Source: an uncultured Eubacteriaceae bacterium (GTDB lineage Bacteria > Bacillota > Clostridia > Lachnospirales > CAG-274). Taken from it: a stretch of DNA of 64,000 nucleotides. This document shows positions 28,501 to 36,323 of the stretch, in pieces. Each line of letters starts with the position of its first letter. Position 1 is the stretch's first letter. Under the pieces are notes generated by a model. It made no database searches. It saw only the letters and a program-made list of their open reading frames with translations, and had not been told where the DNA came from. Made by a program: the position numbers and the translations under genes. The stretch covers positions 1-64,000 of the forward strand of contig CAMTZM010000007.1 in assembly GCA_947086655.1 (NCBI GenBank). The letters run 5' to 3'.

Positions 28501-28684
28501 CGGAAACTCCGGCTGAACCTCCGGAAACAACTTCATCTGTTATCACATTTTCATCTTGTACAGCCGATTCTGTTTCCAATACTTGACTGCTATCAAGTAC
28601 TTGAGTATTATCGGCATAAACCGTAAGAGATGAAAAAATCATCATAACAGCTAAAAACAAAGCTAAAAATCTTTGTTTAACCAT
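22535..28684 (-). CDS. Giant SLH-anchored family-9 pectate lyase
   Basis: A 2049-residue secreted protein, signal peptide about 1-24. The N-terminal half contains beta-sandwich regions: several bacterial Ig-like repeats (VTYYIGDKLDLSGMVVKAYY-type units, about 330-600) and two laminin-G-like or concanavalin-like modules. Residues about 1175-1600 form a right-handed beta-helix of polysaccharide lyase family 9: ADGYAMKLTIGYGN (about 1362), CIAHHISDDGWDLF with the calcium aspartates (about 1380-1393) and the NGFKMGG lysine region (about 1435). A Lys/Asp/Thr-rich linker and an Ig-like region lead to three C-terminal SLH repeats (about 1868-2049). I infer pectate cleavage at the cell surface. ATG 28684 fits the GGAGG spacing better than ATG 28690. 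Confidence 0.88.
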   Translation of the reverse strand: MVKQRFLALFLAVMMIFSSLTVYADNTQVLDSSQVLETESAVQDENVITDEVVSGGSAGVSGDANDLDRVVGKDGWELGMTGGYKDSLSKGGTFEVNGDTVSKKIIAADRGKWGIKNGAKVQDQYPYYYAKDGVGIDEDFTFKATMVVDSANEGVAKNQNQSAAGLTILGAVGLTKEEEKSQGVPAVSAYTYIEKTPDSKYTLAIRGAYKYSVADSVTNREADIKMVTEDPQTGAGKELIDLSEVIDVTNGKKNLGPYDIVIKKVGNVYNVSCTENGVTKSCSIAYDKANYAVSADADGNPIIPDKIYPAVFCARNMAATFTNISLEVDDFSPVSMTMTKAPESNKAIYGNNPTFEGMELEVLYKNPAGEERKETFTSGYTIENYDSKKLGEQTINICIGNVSVSYTVNVVSKVTTDINVLTPPFKTIYYVGEEIDVVGLKIQAVYDDGLTPQLSRDEYDLYIDNKLIDGTQKQYITKEMIGNKKVVVKRKGIEGIEQGDAEGSFDITVTDAELTNIVVGVKPAKVTYYIGDKLDLSGMVVKAYYKTADGAILTDNLQESEYSATKEIDTSTVGKREIVVTLNADENLTAKFNVEVTERILTNSRMTGWPLTTYPLVTSELMAEASQTSYEPKFWYDYFNGTGTKEDGNAQYNMGNLEISYIYSNGDIEVANPNDYEIDLSNFKINELVNKTPENENAGSKIVINFKDGTEAKNNSLKGYELPVTVSNPEEEQEYNWRPAVFGSATNFGKPDSPCKLWWTDNYDPVNDPGMKDASHKEMKLNQRPYKETNTDILTDGKAIHLMADKGSGKQADSNDGIVYFYTRLKTSDHFKISADFYINNYVQNNDDEARDGQEGFGIMARDVIPLAPADGGKTYAYTADKAVLDPTTGEPEPLSTGSYSYANMVFVGGHSGSGFPSDPTASNYLFNSTKNRINLIYRTFIEEPYSASANVKRSSVQNTISENFPKIGDKYRLSLESINGGYAATCYDYQNGVTKRDFFLYDKESEETGLDVIDPDYFYLGFFTARYGDVVVSNVDLIKVDPTTNSQNYVSSIIKTVTPTLSLMSNTVTNKTNYNLALRANNKSGGYVTIKQGDKLVYKDYFVAKKNVSFPIELEANTDNKFTVMFTPRVVSEYSEYYEPLSSTDSKTYTWTVRHTSFNSKDTFIYAAPDGNSNAAGTIDDPLNFDTAIALQDLDQTVVLLPGTYYRTEPIKISEAMTGLKNNPKALVGYNPYYANIAKKAKEAGEEYNWFDDYELSDSIEEGPVVFNFQTVSQGLESAASYFTMKDFAITNCAYNVKPFHVGGSYNLIQNIKSYGNKDSGIGISRVNSNQENINQWPTGNLLLNCESYNNADASHNNADGYAMKLTIGYGNVCDGCIAHHISDDGWDLFCKQSGGYIAPVTLKNCTAYKIGYQLLDDGTEKLWDTERGGRNGFKMGGDLMPIDHVMIGCKAFDNGNMGITSNSNPLMTIRDTVSYNNGLNNSKAANVTLSSNSKQSEMVYDVMGLVSDKNDNNDSIGKGWNGTAEDEDYNFLIRSKTSKNKSGDTKEKFGGSFFVSEESPVVNGKIPQDEDGKFNLNGFLDLKPEVLDYIHSCEGYNPSTIYDSGYKILKDYAIATNRVAPKLHGYDESLYYDIDEPTETTTKPVEEDNDRGPVRGSGGGSSSSSSKDKTETNKTDKDKTDNTKQEDSKTEDNKKENTGTDNTPVKVEKEKVKDVKVTANELEKADNKITVDFEDSNVANVSVPKTEKDVIIKAGNAEVSLTKGAAKDGLVVQIKKAEVLPEAVQVKAGDTAVAVSVKDEQGKEVKLDNYIWTAINYSKDVTNPEKVIVASVDGNGNMKVIRASFYDKVTKKVMFPMLESGVFAAYESEVSFDDVTDHWAKVYINTLAAREIINGIGNNMFAPDQNIKKGDFIKILVGILDIKATSNSTYSDVSASDYYSEQIAAAKEYGILDAFSGSTLGAKNNATREEVMVMIAKTMKLIKGESVQKADLSKFSDSDQISDYAKDSVAELVGMGIIEGSEGKLNPKSELTRAEATKLLYSVWENY

Positions 28685-28780
28685 AAACATTTCCTCCTTC
28701 TTATAAGTTTAAAATATATACAAAGTGGAAGATTTAACCTTCACACAGTATATCGTTATTAAGAATTTATCTATATTTTT

Positions 28781-28809
28781 ATTATATACGTATAACTTCA
28801 AAAAAACAA
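28781..28809 (-). promoter_or_regulatory. Candidate promoter of the pectate lyase gene
   Basis: On the minus strand TTGTTT (28804-28809) and TATAAT (28781-28786) are separated by 17 bases, leaving a leader of about 90 bases before the start codon. The rest of the gap 28685-28968 is AT-rich with no gene visible. Confidence 0.45.
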
Positions 28810-28966
28810 TCCGGCATTTTATACAATAAAACCCTTTATAAAAGCTTGTATTTTTGTTTATTTTTCTACAAAGTTAAGTATATTAAAGTTTACCAAAATA
28901 TACTTTTAAAAAAGCTGTACGTATATGTCTATATTCATATTAATTTATTAAAAAGTCAAATCAAAA

Positions 28967-28996
28967 ACCGCCGCCAAAAATATGAAAGGCGGCGTA
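28967..28996 (-). terminator. Terminator of the toroid-fold protein gene
   Basis: CGCCGCC pairs with GGCGGCG around an A-rich loop immediately after the stop; the minus strand continues with a T-rich run. Confidence 0.75.
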
Positions 28997-29000
28997 TTAT

Positions 29001-30563
29001 TTATGCCGTTCTGTATCCTGTAACTTTATTATTATCCATCCATTGTTTTTTGCTTGCCATTAAATATTCAACAGTTTCATTTGTTCTTTGAAAATATTTA
29101 TAAAGTATATCTTTTAACTCAAATAAATCATCGTATGTTAAATATGGATAATCTTTCATAGTGTTATATGTTCCGTTGTACATAAGAGCATATCTTAAAT
29201 TTCCATCCGGAAGCACCCATTCATTTTTTGTATTTTCTATTCCAAGAAGCATTAATTCAGCCAAATCATAATATTTCTGTTCTTTTGTAACTTGATAAAG
29301 TTCATAAAGAAAATTTATTTCAGCTACTTGATGATTTAAAGAACTATGAGTTCTAAGTGAATTTTCATTTCCGGCATAATCGTCCACAAGCCATCCGCCT
29401 AACTTGTCATAATGCCTATTTACGGCATGCTCGTAAAAAAATTCACCATATTTTACAGCCGCCTCCAAAAAATCCCTGTCATTATAAACCTTATATCCTT
29501 GAACAAGGCTTACTGCAAAATCAGTATTAAATCTTGTATCGTAAAAATAATACGGTATTTTAAAATCAGTTATAAGCCATTCGGACTGCGGTCCTGTGGG
29601 CCAAAAACCTTTTTCATTTTGATTTTCTATACAAATTTTTGTCATTATATATCCCAAATCGTTAGCTGCACGGCAGCCTCCGTATTTTGCCCAGCTTGCG
29701 CCTGTATAATTAGCCGGATGTCTGTAAAGTACATTATTTCCTCCCGGAGTATAATTAGATGGTGTAGGGAAATAATATCCATCATAGCACCAGCGTCTTT
29801 CAAAAGCTAAATCATGTACTTTTAAAAGATTGTACTGCTTTTCACTATTCCAATCCACAAGGCTGTTAGGTGACTGAAGACACCAAAACTCCCCTATATT
29901 ATCAGTTCTTTCAGGAAACTGTATTTTTATTATATATTCTCCAACTGACTTTTGAATTATTACCGGTATTTCCCTATCTTTTAAAACAGTAAGAGTATTA
30001 GCTGTAAAATCGCTTTTATATACTCCGGCAACGCTTAATATTGCATTATATTTTCCTGTTGATACATATAAAGTCGTCACCTTGTCACTTATACTTTTTT
30101 CATCTGTGGTTAGTATCCATTGTTTTGTAACAGGGTCAATGTATCTTATTTCTATACTATCTCCCGGTATTTTAAAAGAAGACATAAAATTCCCCGCTTT
30201 ATCGCTTCCAAAACCATATCTTCTTATCCAAAAATAGTCACCGTTTTCAAATTTACAATTTAACTGCTGTATTACAGCCCCCATATTATTTATTATCTCT
30301 GTATTTATATCAGCTTTAAAAGGAGTTGTGCTAACAGGCAAAGATGCATTTACTATTTTTTGAACAGTATCCATCTCAATAGTAGTAATTTCCGTAAAAT
30401 CTTCCGTAATGCTTTGTGCAGAAAACTCTTTAGTAGTTTGCTGCGTTGTAATTTCTTTAGTTGTAATTTCTTTAGTAGTTTCTTCGGTAGTTTCTTCAGC
30501 ATATACATTATACGAACAAAAAAACACGCTAAGAAAAATAAAAAATACAGTAAAACCTTTCAA
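29001..30563 (-). CDS. Secreted alpha/alpha-toroid protein, possible C5-epimerase-like or glycan-active enzyme
   Basis: A 520-residue exported protein. Signal peptide about 1-22 (FTVFFIFLSVFFCSYNVYA) is followed by a Thr/Glu-rich linker of TTKEI/TTQQTTKE repeats (23-50). Residues 60-215 look like a beta-sandwich. Residues about 230-510 are helical with aromatic-rich repeats: KGFWPTGPQSEWLITDF, GGWLVDDY, NHQVAEINFLYELYQVTKEQ. This resembles an alpha/alpha-toroid as in D-glucuronyl C5-epimerase C-terminal domains and several lyases. Function is not certain; location between pectin-active proteins suggests polysaccharide processing. Start is TTG 30563 with GAGGTGAT upstream. Confidence 0.5.
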   Translation of the reverse strand: MKGFTVFFIFLSVFFCSYNVYAEETTEETTKEITTKEITTQQTTKEFSAQSITEDFTEITTIEMDTVQKIVNASLPVSTTPFKADINTEIINNMGAVIQQLNCKFENGDYFWIRRYGFGSDKAGNFMSSFKIPGDSIEIRYIDPVTKQWILTTDEKSISDKVTTLYVSTGKYNAILSVAGVYKSDFTANTLTVLKDREIPVIIQKSVGEYIIKIQFPERTDNIGEFWCLQSPNSLVDWNSEKQYNLLKVHDLAFERRWCYDGYYFPTPSNYTPGGNNVLYRHPANYTGASWAKYGGCRAANDLGYIMTKICIENQNEKGFWPTGPQSEWLITDFKIPYYFYDTRFNTDFAVSLVQGYKVYNDRDFLEAAVKYGEFFYEHAVNRHYDKLGGWLVDDYAGNENSLRTHSSLNHQVAEINFLYELYQVTKEQKYYDLAELMLLGIENTKNEWVLPDGNLRYALMYNGTYNTMKDYPYLTYDDLFELKDILYKYFQRTNETVEYLMASKKQWMDNNKVTGYRTA

Positions 30564-30793
30564 AATATCACCTCATCTAAATTTTTTCAAAATAATAATT
30601 TTTGCAAAAAAATACATCTTTCTTTATAATTTGTATTTATTTGAAAAACATTGAAAAATTATTGCGGATTTCGTAAATATATGTACTATAAGTATAACCA
30701 TTTAATTATATATTAAGCTGAAACTATTTTCAAGCTGTTATTCTTAAAGCAAACAATTTCTTATTATCGTAATATATAACACAATTAAAAATA

Positions 30794-30822
30794 TAGACTT
30801 TTTGCGGCAAAAAATGTATAAT
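30794..30822 (+). promoter_or_regulatory. Candidate promoter of recX
   Basis: TAGACT (30794-30799) and TATAAT (30817-30822) with a 17-base spacer; about 30 bases of leader precede the TTG start. Confidence 0.45.
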
Positions 30823-30859
30823 ATATATTGATTTATAATATATCGGAGATGATTTAAAA

Positions 30860-31489
30860 TTGATTATAACTTCAATCGAAGAACAAAAAAACAACAAAAA
30901 TAAAGTATCTGTTTTTATTGATTCAGTTTTTTCATTTGGAATTACAAAAGAAGAACTAATAAGCCTTAAACTTTCTAAAAACAAAGAAATATCACAAGAA
31001 GAACTTGATAGAATCAAAAATTATATAATATTTGAAAAAGCGAAAAACCGTGCTTTTAAAATTTTAAGCTTTAGACAGTATTCAAAACTTGAGTTAAAAA
31101 ATAAGCTTTCAGCAGAATTATTTCCAAACGATATTATTGATAGAGTAATTGACATCCTTGAAAATTACAAATATATTAACGATTTTGAATTTACAAAAAA
31201 CTATATTAAAAACCGTTACATAACAAAAGGATATGGAATAAACAAAATTATTTTTGAGCTTAAACGGCTTGGAATAAATGAAGATGACATAATTAATGCT
31301 TATGATGAAACAATTAATAAATTTTCTATTACTGAAGAAGATAAAATACGTGAACTTATCAACAAAAAACTCAAAGGTAAAGTTTATAATTTTGAAGAAA
31401 ATCCAAAACTTAAAAAAAAGCTTTTTGACTATCTTTACAGACGAGGATTTAATTATGAAACTATTATGAATGCATTAAAAGAAAACTAA
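30860..31489 (+). CDS. recX: Recombination regulator RecX
   Basis: A 209-residue helical-repeat protein that in the family binds the RecA filament and modulates recombination. Characteristic parts are FEKAKNRAFKILSFRQYSKLELKNKL, VIDILENYKYINDFEFTKNYIKNR, and GINKIIFELKRLGINEDDI, then a final LKKKLFDYLYRRGFNYETI repeat. It starts with TTG 30860 after GGAGATGAT. recA itself is 4 kb away on the other strand, so the two are not co-transcribed. A TPR gene starts 20 bases downstream and is probably in the same transcript. Confidence 0.9.
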   Translation: MIITSIEEQKNNKNKVSVFIDSVFSFGITKEELISLKLSKNKEISQEELDRIKNYIIFEKAKNRAFKILSFRQYSKLELKNKLSAELFPNDIIDRVIDILENYKYINDFEFTKNYIKNRYITKGYGINKIIFELKRLGINEDDIINAYDETINKFSITEEDKIRELINKKLKGKVYNFEENPKLKKKLFDYLYRRGFNYETIMNALKEN

Positions 31490-31509
31490 TTTACATAGGA
31501 GGGATTTTA

Positions 31510-33045
31510 TTGTCGTATAAAAATTATATAATAAAACTAAACAATAAATTTATTCAATCTTACGAAAACGGAGATTTTCTAAAAACTATACTTACCGGAG
31601 AAAGAATATTAAAAATTTATGAAGATAATAAAGATACTGATTGTGAAGATTATAATCGTATGTTAAGTGATGTTGCTTATATATATATGCGGTCTGGAAA
31701 ATATATAAAAGCAAGAACAATGTATATCTCTGCATTTAATTTTTTTTACAAAAATAAGCCAAACAGTCTTATTTTAAGCGATATAGCCAATAACTTAGGA
31801 ATTACCCATAATCATTGCGGAGATATGTATGGCTGTACGGATTGTTTTAATATAGCTCTTGATATAAGAAAAGAACATCTTCCAAACTCTATGGAAAATT
31901 ATTGTATAAGTCTTTATAATATGGGCAGTCTGCTTTTTGACCTTGAGAAATATGAAAATGCTTCCGACTTTTTCAGACATGCTATTAATTTACACAAAAA
32001 AAACGATGATTTTTATATAGACTGTATTGATTTTATAGGCTATTGTTTTGAGGAAACAAAAAAATTTGAAAAAGCATGCGAATGTTTTGAAGAGGCAAAT
32101 GCGCTTATTATAAAAATTTTCGGAGATGAAAGTACTTTATACCTTCAAAATATTTATTATACAGCATCTTTATATGTAAAAGCTAAAAATTATGTTGAAG
32201 CCCGTGCATGTTTTGAAAAAAGCATACATCTTATAAAACAAAAATTAGGTGTTAAACATCCTTTTTATGCTGAAGCTCTTAATAAAGCAGCGTCTGTTTA
32301 TATGTTTTTGTCAAATGAAAAGCGTGCGCTTATATTAAGGCAAAAAGCCATTAATATACTTAAAAATACAATAGGTGAAAATCATCTTTATTACGCAAGC
32401 TCTCTAAAAGGAATAGGCGATAATTTTATGAAACTAAATGAGTACGGCGAAGCCATTGAAGTATACAAAAAAGCTATTGAAATTAAAGAACGTATTACAG
32501 GAAACGACTGTCTTAACTGTTTTTATGAAAAGCTTTCTTTAAGCCGTGCCTATAAAAATCTTGAAAAATACGAAGATGCAATTGATGTTTTAAAGGAATA
32601 TATTGAAAATCCTCCTGAAAATGAAGATATGCTTATTGAGTTTCTAACTGAAATTTCATATATATATATATTAATGGATAAAAAAGATGAACTTTATAAT
32701 ATATATCGTAAACTCACAAACCACGAGCCTGATTTTAATTTTGAACAAATGTCTAAAGATATTAAAAACTCTGATTATTTTGAATATGATTTTAATATGT
32801 TTAATGCACCTAATATAAGCGAGTTTGGTCCTTATGAACATGAAACAGGTGATTTGCTTGAAAACGGAGGATATATTTACAATAACGATATTGATGATAT
32901 ATCTAAATATGACGATGATTTTTATATAAATTCAGAAGAAGCTGAATATAATTATAATACATCTGATTACTTCGGAAACTATTCCGAAGAAGATGATATC
33001 AACAATAATAACAATGATGATGACGATAACGGAACTTTATTTTGA
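31510..33045 (+). CDS. Tetratricopeptide-repeat protein with acidic low-complexity tail
   Basis: A 511-residue protein made mostly of tetratricopeptide repeats: repeated units such as YIRSGKYIKARTMYISAFNF-like, SLYNMGSLLFDLEKYENASD, GDNFMKLNEYGEAIEVYKKA and LSRAYKNLEKYEDAIDVLKE, of the linear-array type seen in protein-binding scaffolds. The last 110 residues are acidic and rich in Tyr, Asp and Asn, ending in an Asn run, an Asp run and GTLF. No signal peptide or catalytic domain is seen. It starts with TTG 31510 after TAGGAGGG. It follows recX and precedes a strong terminator. Function unknown; binding partner cannot be inferred. Confidence 0.7.
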   Translation: MSYKNYIIKLNNKFIQSYENGDFLKTILTGERILKIYEDNKDTDCEDYNRMLSDVAYIYMRSGKYIKARTMYISAFNFFYKNKPNSLILSDIANNLGITHNHCGDMYGCTDCFNIALDIRKEHLPNSMENYCISLYNMGSLLFDLEKYENASDFFRHAINLHKKNDDFYIDCIDFIGYCFEETKKFEKACECFEEANALIIKIFGDESTLYLQNIYYTASLYVKAKNYVEARACFEKSIHLIKQKLGVKHPFYAEALNKAASVYMFLSNEKRALILRQKAINILKNTIGENHLYYASSLKGIGDNFMKLNEYGEAIEVYKKAIEIKERITGNDCLNCFYEKLSLSRAYKNLEKYEDAIDVLKEYIENPPENEDMLIEFLTEISYIYILMDKKDELYNIYRKLTNHEPDFNFEQMSKDIKNSDYFEYDFNMFNAPNISEFGPYEHETGDLLENGGYIYNNDIDDISKYDDDFYINSEEAEYNYNTSDYFGNYSEEDDINNNNNDDDDNGTLF

Positions 33046-33051
33046 AACTTT

Positions 33052-33117
33052 TTTTAAGCGTATACGAAAACATTAAAATATATTTACTTATTTTAAGTTT
33101 TCGTATACGCTTTTTAC
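33052..33117. terminator. Strong bidirectional terminator
   Basis: AAAGCGTATACGAAAAC pairs with GTTTTCGTATACGCTTT, extended by ATTAAAAT/ATTTTAA pairing, with A/T-runs on both sides; it lies between the TPR gene and the convergent MIF-like gene. Confidence 0.85.
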
Positions 33118-33127
33118 TATATTTAAT

Positions 33128-33472
33128 TTAAAAATTAGAGCCGTTAAATCCCCAATGTGTTACTTCCTCATACTTAACATAAACTCTGTCAGAAGGCACA
33201 TCAATTACAGATTTTAATATAGAACATATTTCATTAGTCATAGCCGTAAATATATCACGATTACTTTTTCCCAATATTTTTACCTCAACAAAAGCTGTAT
33301 CTTTAGAATTATCTCCCCTAAAATAAAGGCTGCATCCTCCTGTTATATCTACCATTAAATAACTTTCGGTTTTTCCCGGAAATATTTCAATAGCTTTTCC
33401 AAGCTTTGTTTTTAATTCTTCTTCTTTTTGTTTTTTTATATCAACAGTTGTTCTAACGCTTATATACGGCAT
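33128..33472 (-). CDS. MIF/phenylpyruvate tautomerase-like protein
   Basis: A 114-residue protein of the tautomerase superfamily, MIF branch. Met is followed by the catalytic Pro (MPYISVRTTVDI); VDITGGCSLYFRGD and AFVEVKILG and the C-terminal VYVKYEEVTHWGFNGSNF match MIF-type proteins, including the NG/W C-terminus. Known members tautomerise phenylpyruvate; the bacterial role is unclear. It is a stand-alone gene on the minus strand, 81 bases after gpr, and may be read through from it. Confidence 0.85.
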   Translation of the reverse strand: MPYISVRTTVDIKKQKEEELKTKLGKAIEIFPGKTESYLMVDITGGCSLYFRGDNSKDTAFVEVKILGKSNRDIFTAMTNEICSILKSVIDVPSDRVYVKYEEVTHWGFNGSNF

Positions 33473-33553
33473 TTATATATCCCCCTTTTTTTGGCAGTTT
33501 TTAGTATAATATATTATAAACTTAACGCTTTTTTATGTCAATACTTTGAAAAG

Positions 33554-34555
33554 CTAATTCATATATCTGTTTATATCATCAATTTGAATAGCCGGATGTA
33601 GCGCTATATTAATTGAATTAGCTATTATATTTGCAAGTCTTTTAATTACGGCATCAACCTCTTTAGGTGTAACAAACATATTTCCTACATATGGATTTAA
33701 AATTTGAGTTATAAGATTATATTTTTCTTCTTCGTGCAGTTCGCTTAACATTTCATAAAATTCTCCTCCTTTTTTACTTTCGCTCATCATAGCCCCAAGC
33801 ATCATATCCATAGTATCGTTTACAAGTGTAGCAGCATCTACAACAGTTGGCACTCCAACAGCTATTACAGGCACTCCTAAAGTTTCTTCATTTAAAGCCA
33901 TTCTTTTGTTTCCAACTCCCGAGCCGGGTATTACTCCTGTATCTGCCATTTGTATAGCCGAATTTATTCTTCCCGAACGTCTTGCAGCAAGAGCATCTAC
34001 GGCTATTATTAAATCAGGTTTCATACTTTTGGCTATTCCTTTTATAATTTCTCCTGTCTCTATTCCGGTTATTCCCATTACACCCGGAGAGATTGCAGCA
34101 ACAGCACGAACTGAATCGTTTATCTGTTCCGGAAGACTGTGAGCAATATGCCTTGTAACAAGTATACGGCTTACAACCTGTGGTCCTAAAGCATCCGGAG
34201 TTACATTCCAGTTTCCAAGACCTACTACAAGTATAACTGAATTTTCATCAATATTTCTAAGCTTAATTAAATTTTGACTTAATATCTTTATTATATGCTC
34301 GTGGGCTTCAGCATCATTTTCTTTCATTGCCGGAGATTCTATCGTTACATAATTTCCGATAGGTTTTCCCATGCTTTTTGCACCTTGTTCATTTGTTATT
34401 TTAACCCATGTAACGGTTATATCATCCCTTTCACTTTTTTCAACATCCACCTCAACACCGTCAATTTTTTCTTCTTTTTCCGCCTTTTTAGCGTTTTTTA
34501 TAAGCAATTCGGTAGTTTCTATGGCTAAATCCGTACGTATGGAAAATTTATTCAT
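33554..34555 (-). CDS. gpr: GPR germination endopeptidase
   Basis: A 333-residue aspartic-type protease that degrades small acid-soluble spore proteins at germination. RTDLAIE near the N-terminus is the usual autoprocessing site of the zymogen. VVGLGNWNVTPDALGPQ and IIAVDALAAR hold the two family aspartates, and DTGVIPGSGVGNKR and GVPVIAVGVPTVVDAATL follow. Its presence is good evidence that the organism forms endospores. It is divergent from rpsT, an arrangement common in Firmicutes. In other species it is transcribed in the forespore; no clear sigma-G promoter could be assigned by eye. Confidence 0.95.
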   Translation of the reverse strand: MNKFSIRTDLAIETTELLIKNAKKAEKEEKIDGVEVDVEKSERDDITVTWVKITNEQGAKSMGKPIGNYVTIESPAMKENDAEAHEHIIKILSQNLIKLRNIDENSVILVVGLGNWNVTPDALGPQVVSRILVTRHIAHSLPEQINDSVRAVAAISPGVMGITGIETGEIIKGIAKSMKPDLIIAVDALAARRSGRINSAIQMADTGVIPGSGVGNKRMALNEETLGVPVIAVGVPTVVDAATLVNDTMDMMLGAMMSESKKGGEFYEMLSELHEEEKYNLITQILNPYVGNMFVTPKEVDAVIKRLANIIANSINIALHPAIQIDDINRYMN

Positions 34556-34679
34556 TATAATTTCTCTCCTTACTCCTATTTTTTTACATAGAATTTTTAT
34601 ATTTATATTTCCCTTTTAACGCACATTTATTCTAAAGAAAAAAATAACTTTACTATTAATAAATTTTTTCATTTTTCTA

Positions 34680-34708
34680 TTGACTTTATTTTGCTTTTGT
34701 TTTACAAT
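34680..34708 (+). promoter_or_regulatory. Sigma-A promoter of rpsT
   Basis: TTGACT (34680-34685), 17-base spacer, TACAAT (34703-34708). A leader of about 80 bases, including a CCTAACCCCCAC stretch, precedes the TTG start. Confidence 0.65.
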
Positions 34709-34794
34709 AATTCATGTTTATTGTTCCTAACCCCCACTTTTATTTGTATTTTATTTAAAAATGTAATTATGTGTATAATCAGGAGGAATTAAAA

Positions 34795-35058
34795 TTGGCT
34801 AATATTAAATCCGCTAAAAAACGTATTAAAGTTATTGCTAAAAAAACAATGAGAAACAAAATGATTAAATCCGCTACTAAAACTTCTATTAAAAAAGTTA
34901 TATCTGCTGCATCTAATGGAAATAAAGAAGAAGCTAAAGCTTGTCTTGTAGCGGCTGTAAGAACTATTGATAAAGCTTGTTCAAAGGGCGTATATCATAA
35001 AAATAACGCTTCAAGAAAGAAATCAAGACTTTATAAATTAGTTAATAAAATGGCTTAA
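34795..35058 (+). CDS. rpsT: 30S ribosomal protein S20
   Basis: The 87-residue basic protein binds 16S rRNA in the small subunit. [21 protein letters not shown] at the start and the Lys-rich [22 protein letters not shown] end are diagnostic (quoted segments are separate). The start is TTG 34795, with AGGAGG at ideal spacing; a longer reading from GTG 34771 would cover the ribosome binding site. TTG starts on rpsT are known from other bacteria and limit its translation. It has its own promoter and terminator. Confidence 0.95.
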   Translation: MANIKSAKKRIKVIAKKTMRNKMIKSATKTSIKKVISAASNGNKEEAKACLVAAVRTIDKACSKGVYHKNNASRKKSRLYKLVNKMA

Positions 35059-35062
35059 AAAC

Positions 35063-35108
35063 AAAAATACCGTCTTAATGTATTAAAAACATTGAGACGG
35101 TATTTTTA
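35063..35108. terminator. Bidirectional terminator between rpsT and recA
   Basis: AAAAATACCGTCT...AGACGGTATTTTT hairpin with inner ATGT/ACAT pairing; ends both rpsT and the ftsK-to-recA transcript. Confidence 0.85.
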
Positions 35109-35124
35109 TATATATAATATATTA

Positions 35125-36294
35125 TTAATCAAAGACTATTTCTTCTTTATTGTCAATATCCATATTAGCATTTTCATTTGAATCAGGCAAATCGTTATCA
35201 AGTCTTAATTCTAAATCGGCTGAATCAGAAACATTTTCAGAATCAGTTAAAGGAGCAATTTCAGCAAGAGGAGGCATATCATATTCCGCTCTTACCTCAT
35301 TTTCAATTTTACGGCATATATCCGGGTGTTCCTCAAAATATATTTTAGCGTTTTCACGTCCCTGCATACGTATATCGTTGTAAGTATACCATGAGCCGCC
35401 TTTATTGACAATGTTCAGTTCTGCCGCCATATCAAGCACATCTCCCTCATGAGATATACCTTTTCCAAACATTATATCAAATTCCACACTTTTAAAAGGA
35501 GGAGCAACTTTGTTTTTAACTATTTTAACTTTTGTACGGCTTCCTATCATTTCAGAACCGGCTTTAATAGCCTCTCCTCGTCTTATATCAATTCTTATGC
35601 TTGCATAAAATTTCAAAGCACGGCCTCCGGTTGTTGTTTCAGAAAGTCCATATCCTCCTATTTTTTCTCTAAGCTGATTAATAAATATTACTATGCAGCT
35701 TGTCTTGCTTGTTATAGCTGTAAGTTTTCTTAAAGCCTGACTCATAAGTCTTGCCTGAAGACCCATATGGGAATCTCCCATTTCTCCCTCTATCTCTGCC
35801 TTAGGAACAAGAGCAGCTACCGAATCAATTATTACTAAATCAATAGCGCCTGAACGAACCATTGTTTCGCTTATCTCAAGGGCTTGTTCCCCATCGTCTG
35901 GCTGAGATATGTAAAGTTCGTCAATATTAACTCCTATATTTTTAGCATAAACAGGGTCAAGGGCATGTTCAGCATCAACAAAAGCCGCTGTACCGCCGCT
36001 TTTTTGTACTTCAGCCGCTATATGCAGAGCAATTGTTGTTTTTCCCGAAGATTCAGGACCATATATTTCTATTATTCTTCCCTTTGGTATTCCTCCAACT
36101 CCTAATGCCAAATCAAGGCTTAAAGCTCCTGTTGATACAGTTTGTATATTACTGCTTTGAGGAGCATCTCCTAATTTCATAACTGCTCCTTTCCCAAACT
36201 GTTTTTCAATTTGAGAAAGTGCATCCTTTAATGATTGACTTTTTCCGTCATTGTTATTTACAGTTTCGTTTTTTTTACTTTTACTTGCAGCCAT
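35125..36294 (-). CDS. recA: Recombinase RecA
   Basis: The 389-residue recombinase forms filaments on single-stranded DNA, drives strand exchange and triggers LexA cleavage. Walker A is [12 protein letters not shown], Walker [14 protein letters not shown], loop regions [19 protein letters not shown] and [20 protein letters not shown], all intact. The C-terminal tail is longer and more acidic than in Bacillus (ending [11 protein letters not shown]). AGGAGG precedes the ATG. It follows cinA by 29 bases, the common cinA-recA order, and closes the operon. No LexA box was found directly upstream, which fits its being downstream in a long transcript. Confidence 0.98.
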   Translation of the reverse strand: MAASKSKKNETVNNNDGKSQSLKDALSQIEKQFGKGAVMKLGDAPQSSNIQTVSTGALSLDLALGVGGIPKGRIIEIYGPESSGKTTIALHIAAEVQKSGGTAAFVDAEHALDPVYAKNIGVNIDELYISQPDDGEQALEISETMVRSGAIDLVIIDSVAALVPKAEIEGEMGDSHMGLQARLMSQALRKLTAITSKTSCIVIFINQLREKIGGYGLSETTTGGRALKFYASIRIDIRRGEAIKAGSEMIGSRTKVKIVKNKVAPPFKSVEFDIMFGKGISHEGDVLDMAAELNIVNKGGSWYTYNDIRMQGRENAKIYFEEHPDICRKIENEVRAEYDMPPLAEIAPLTDSENVSDSADLELRLDNDLPDSNENANMDIDNKEEIVFD

Positions 36295-36323
36295 ATTTAC
36301 CTCCTGTTATTTTACTTTATTTT

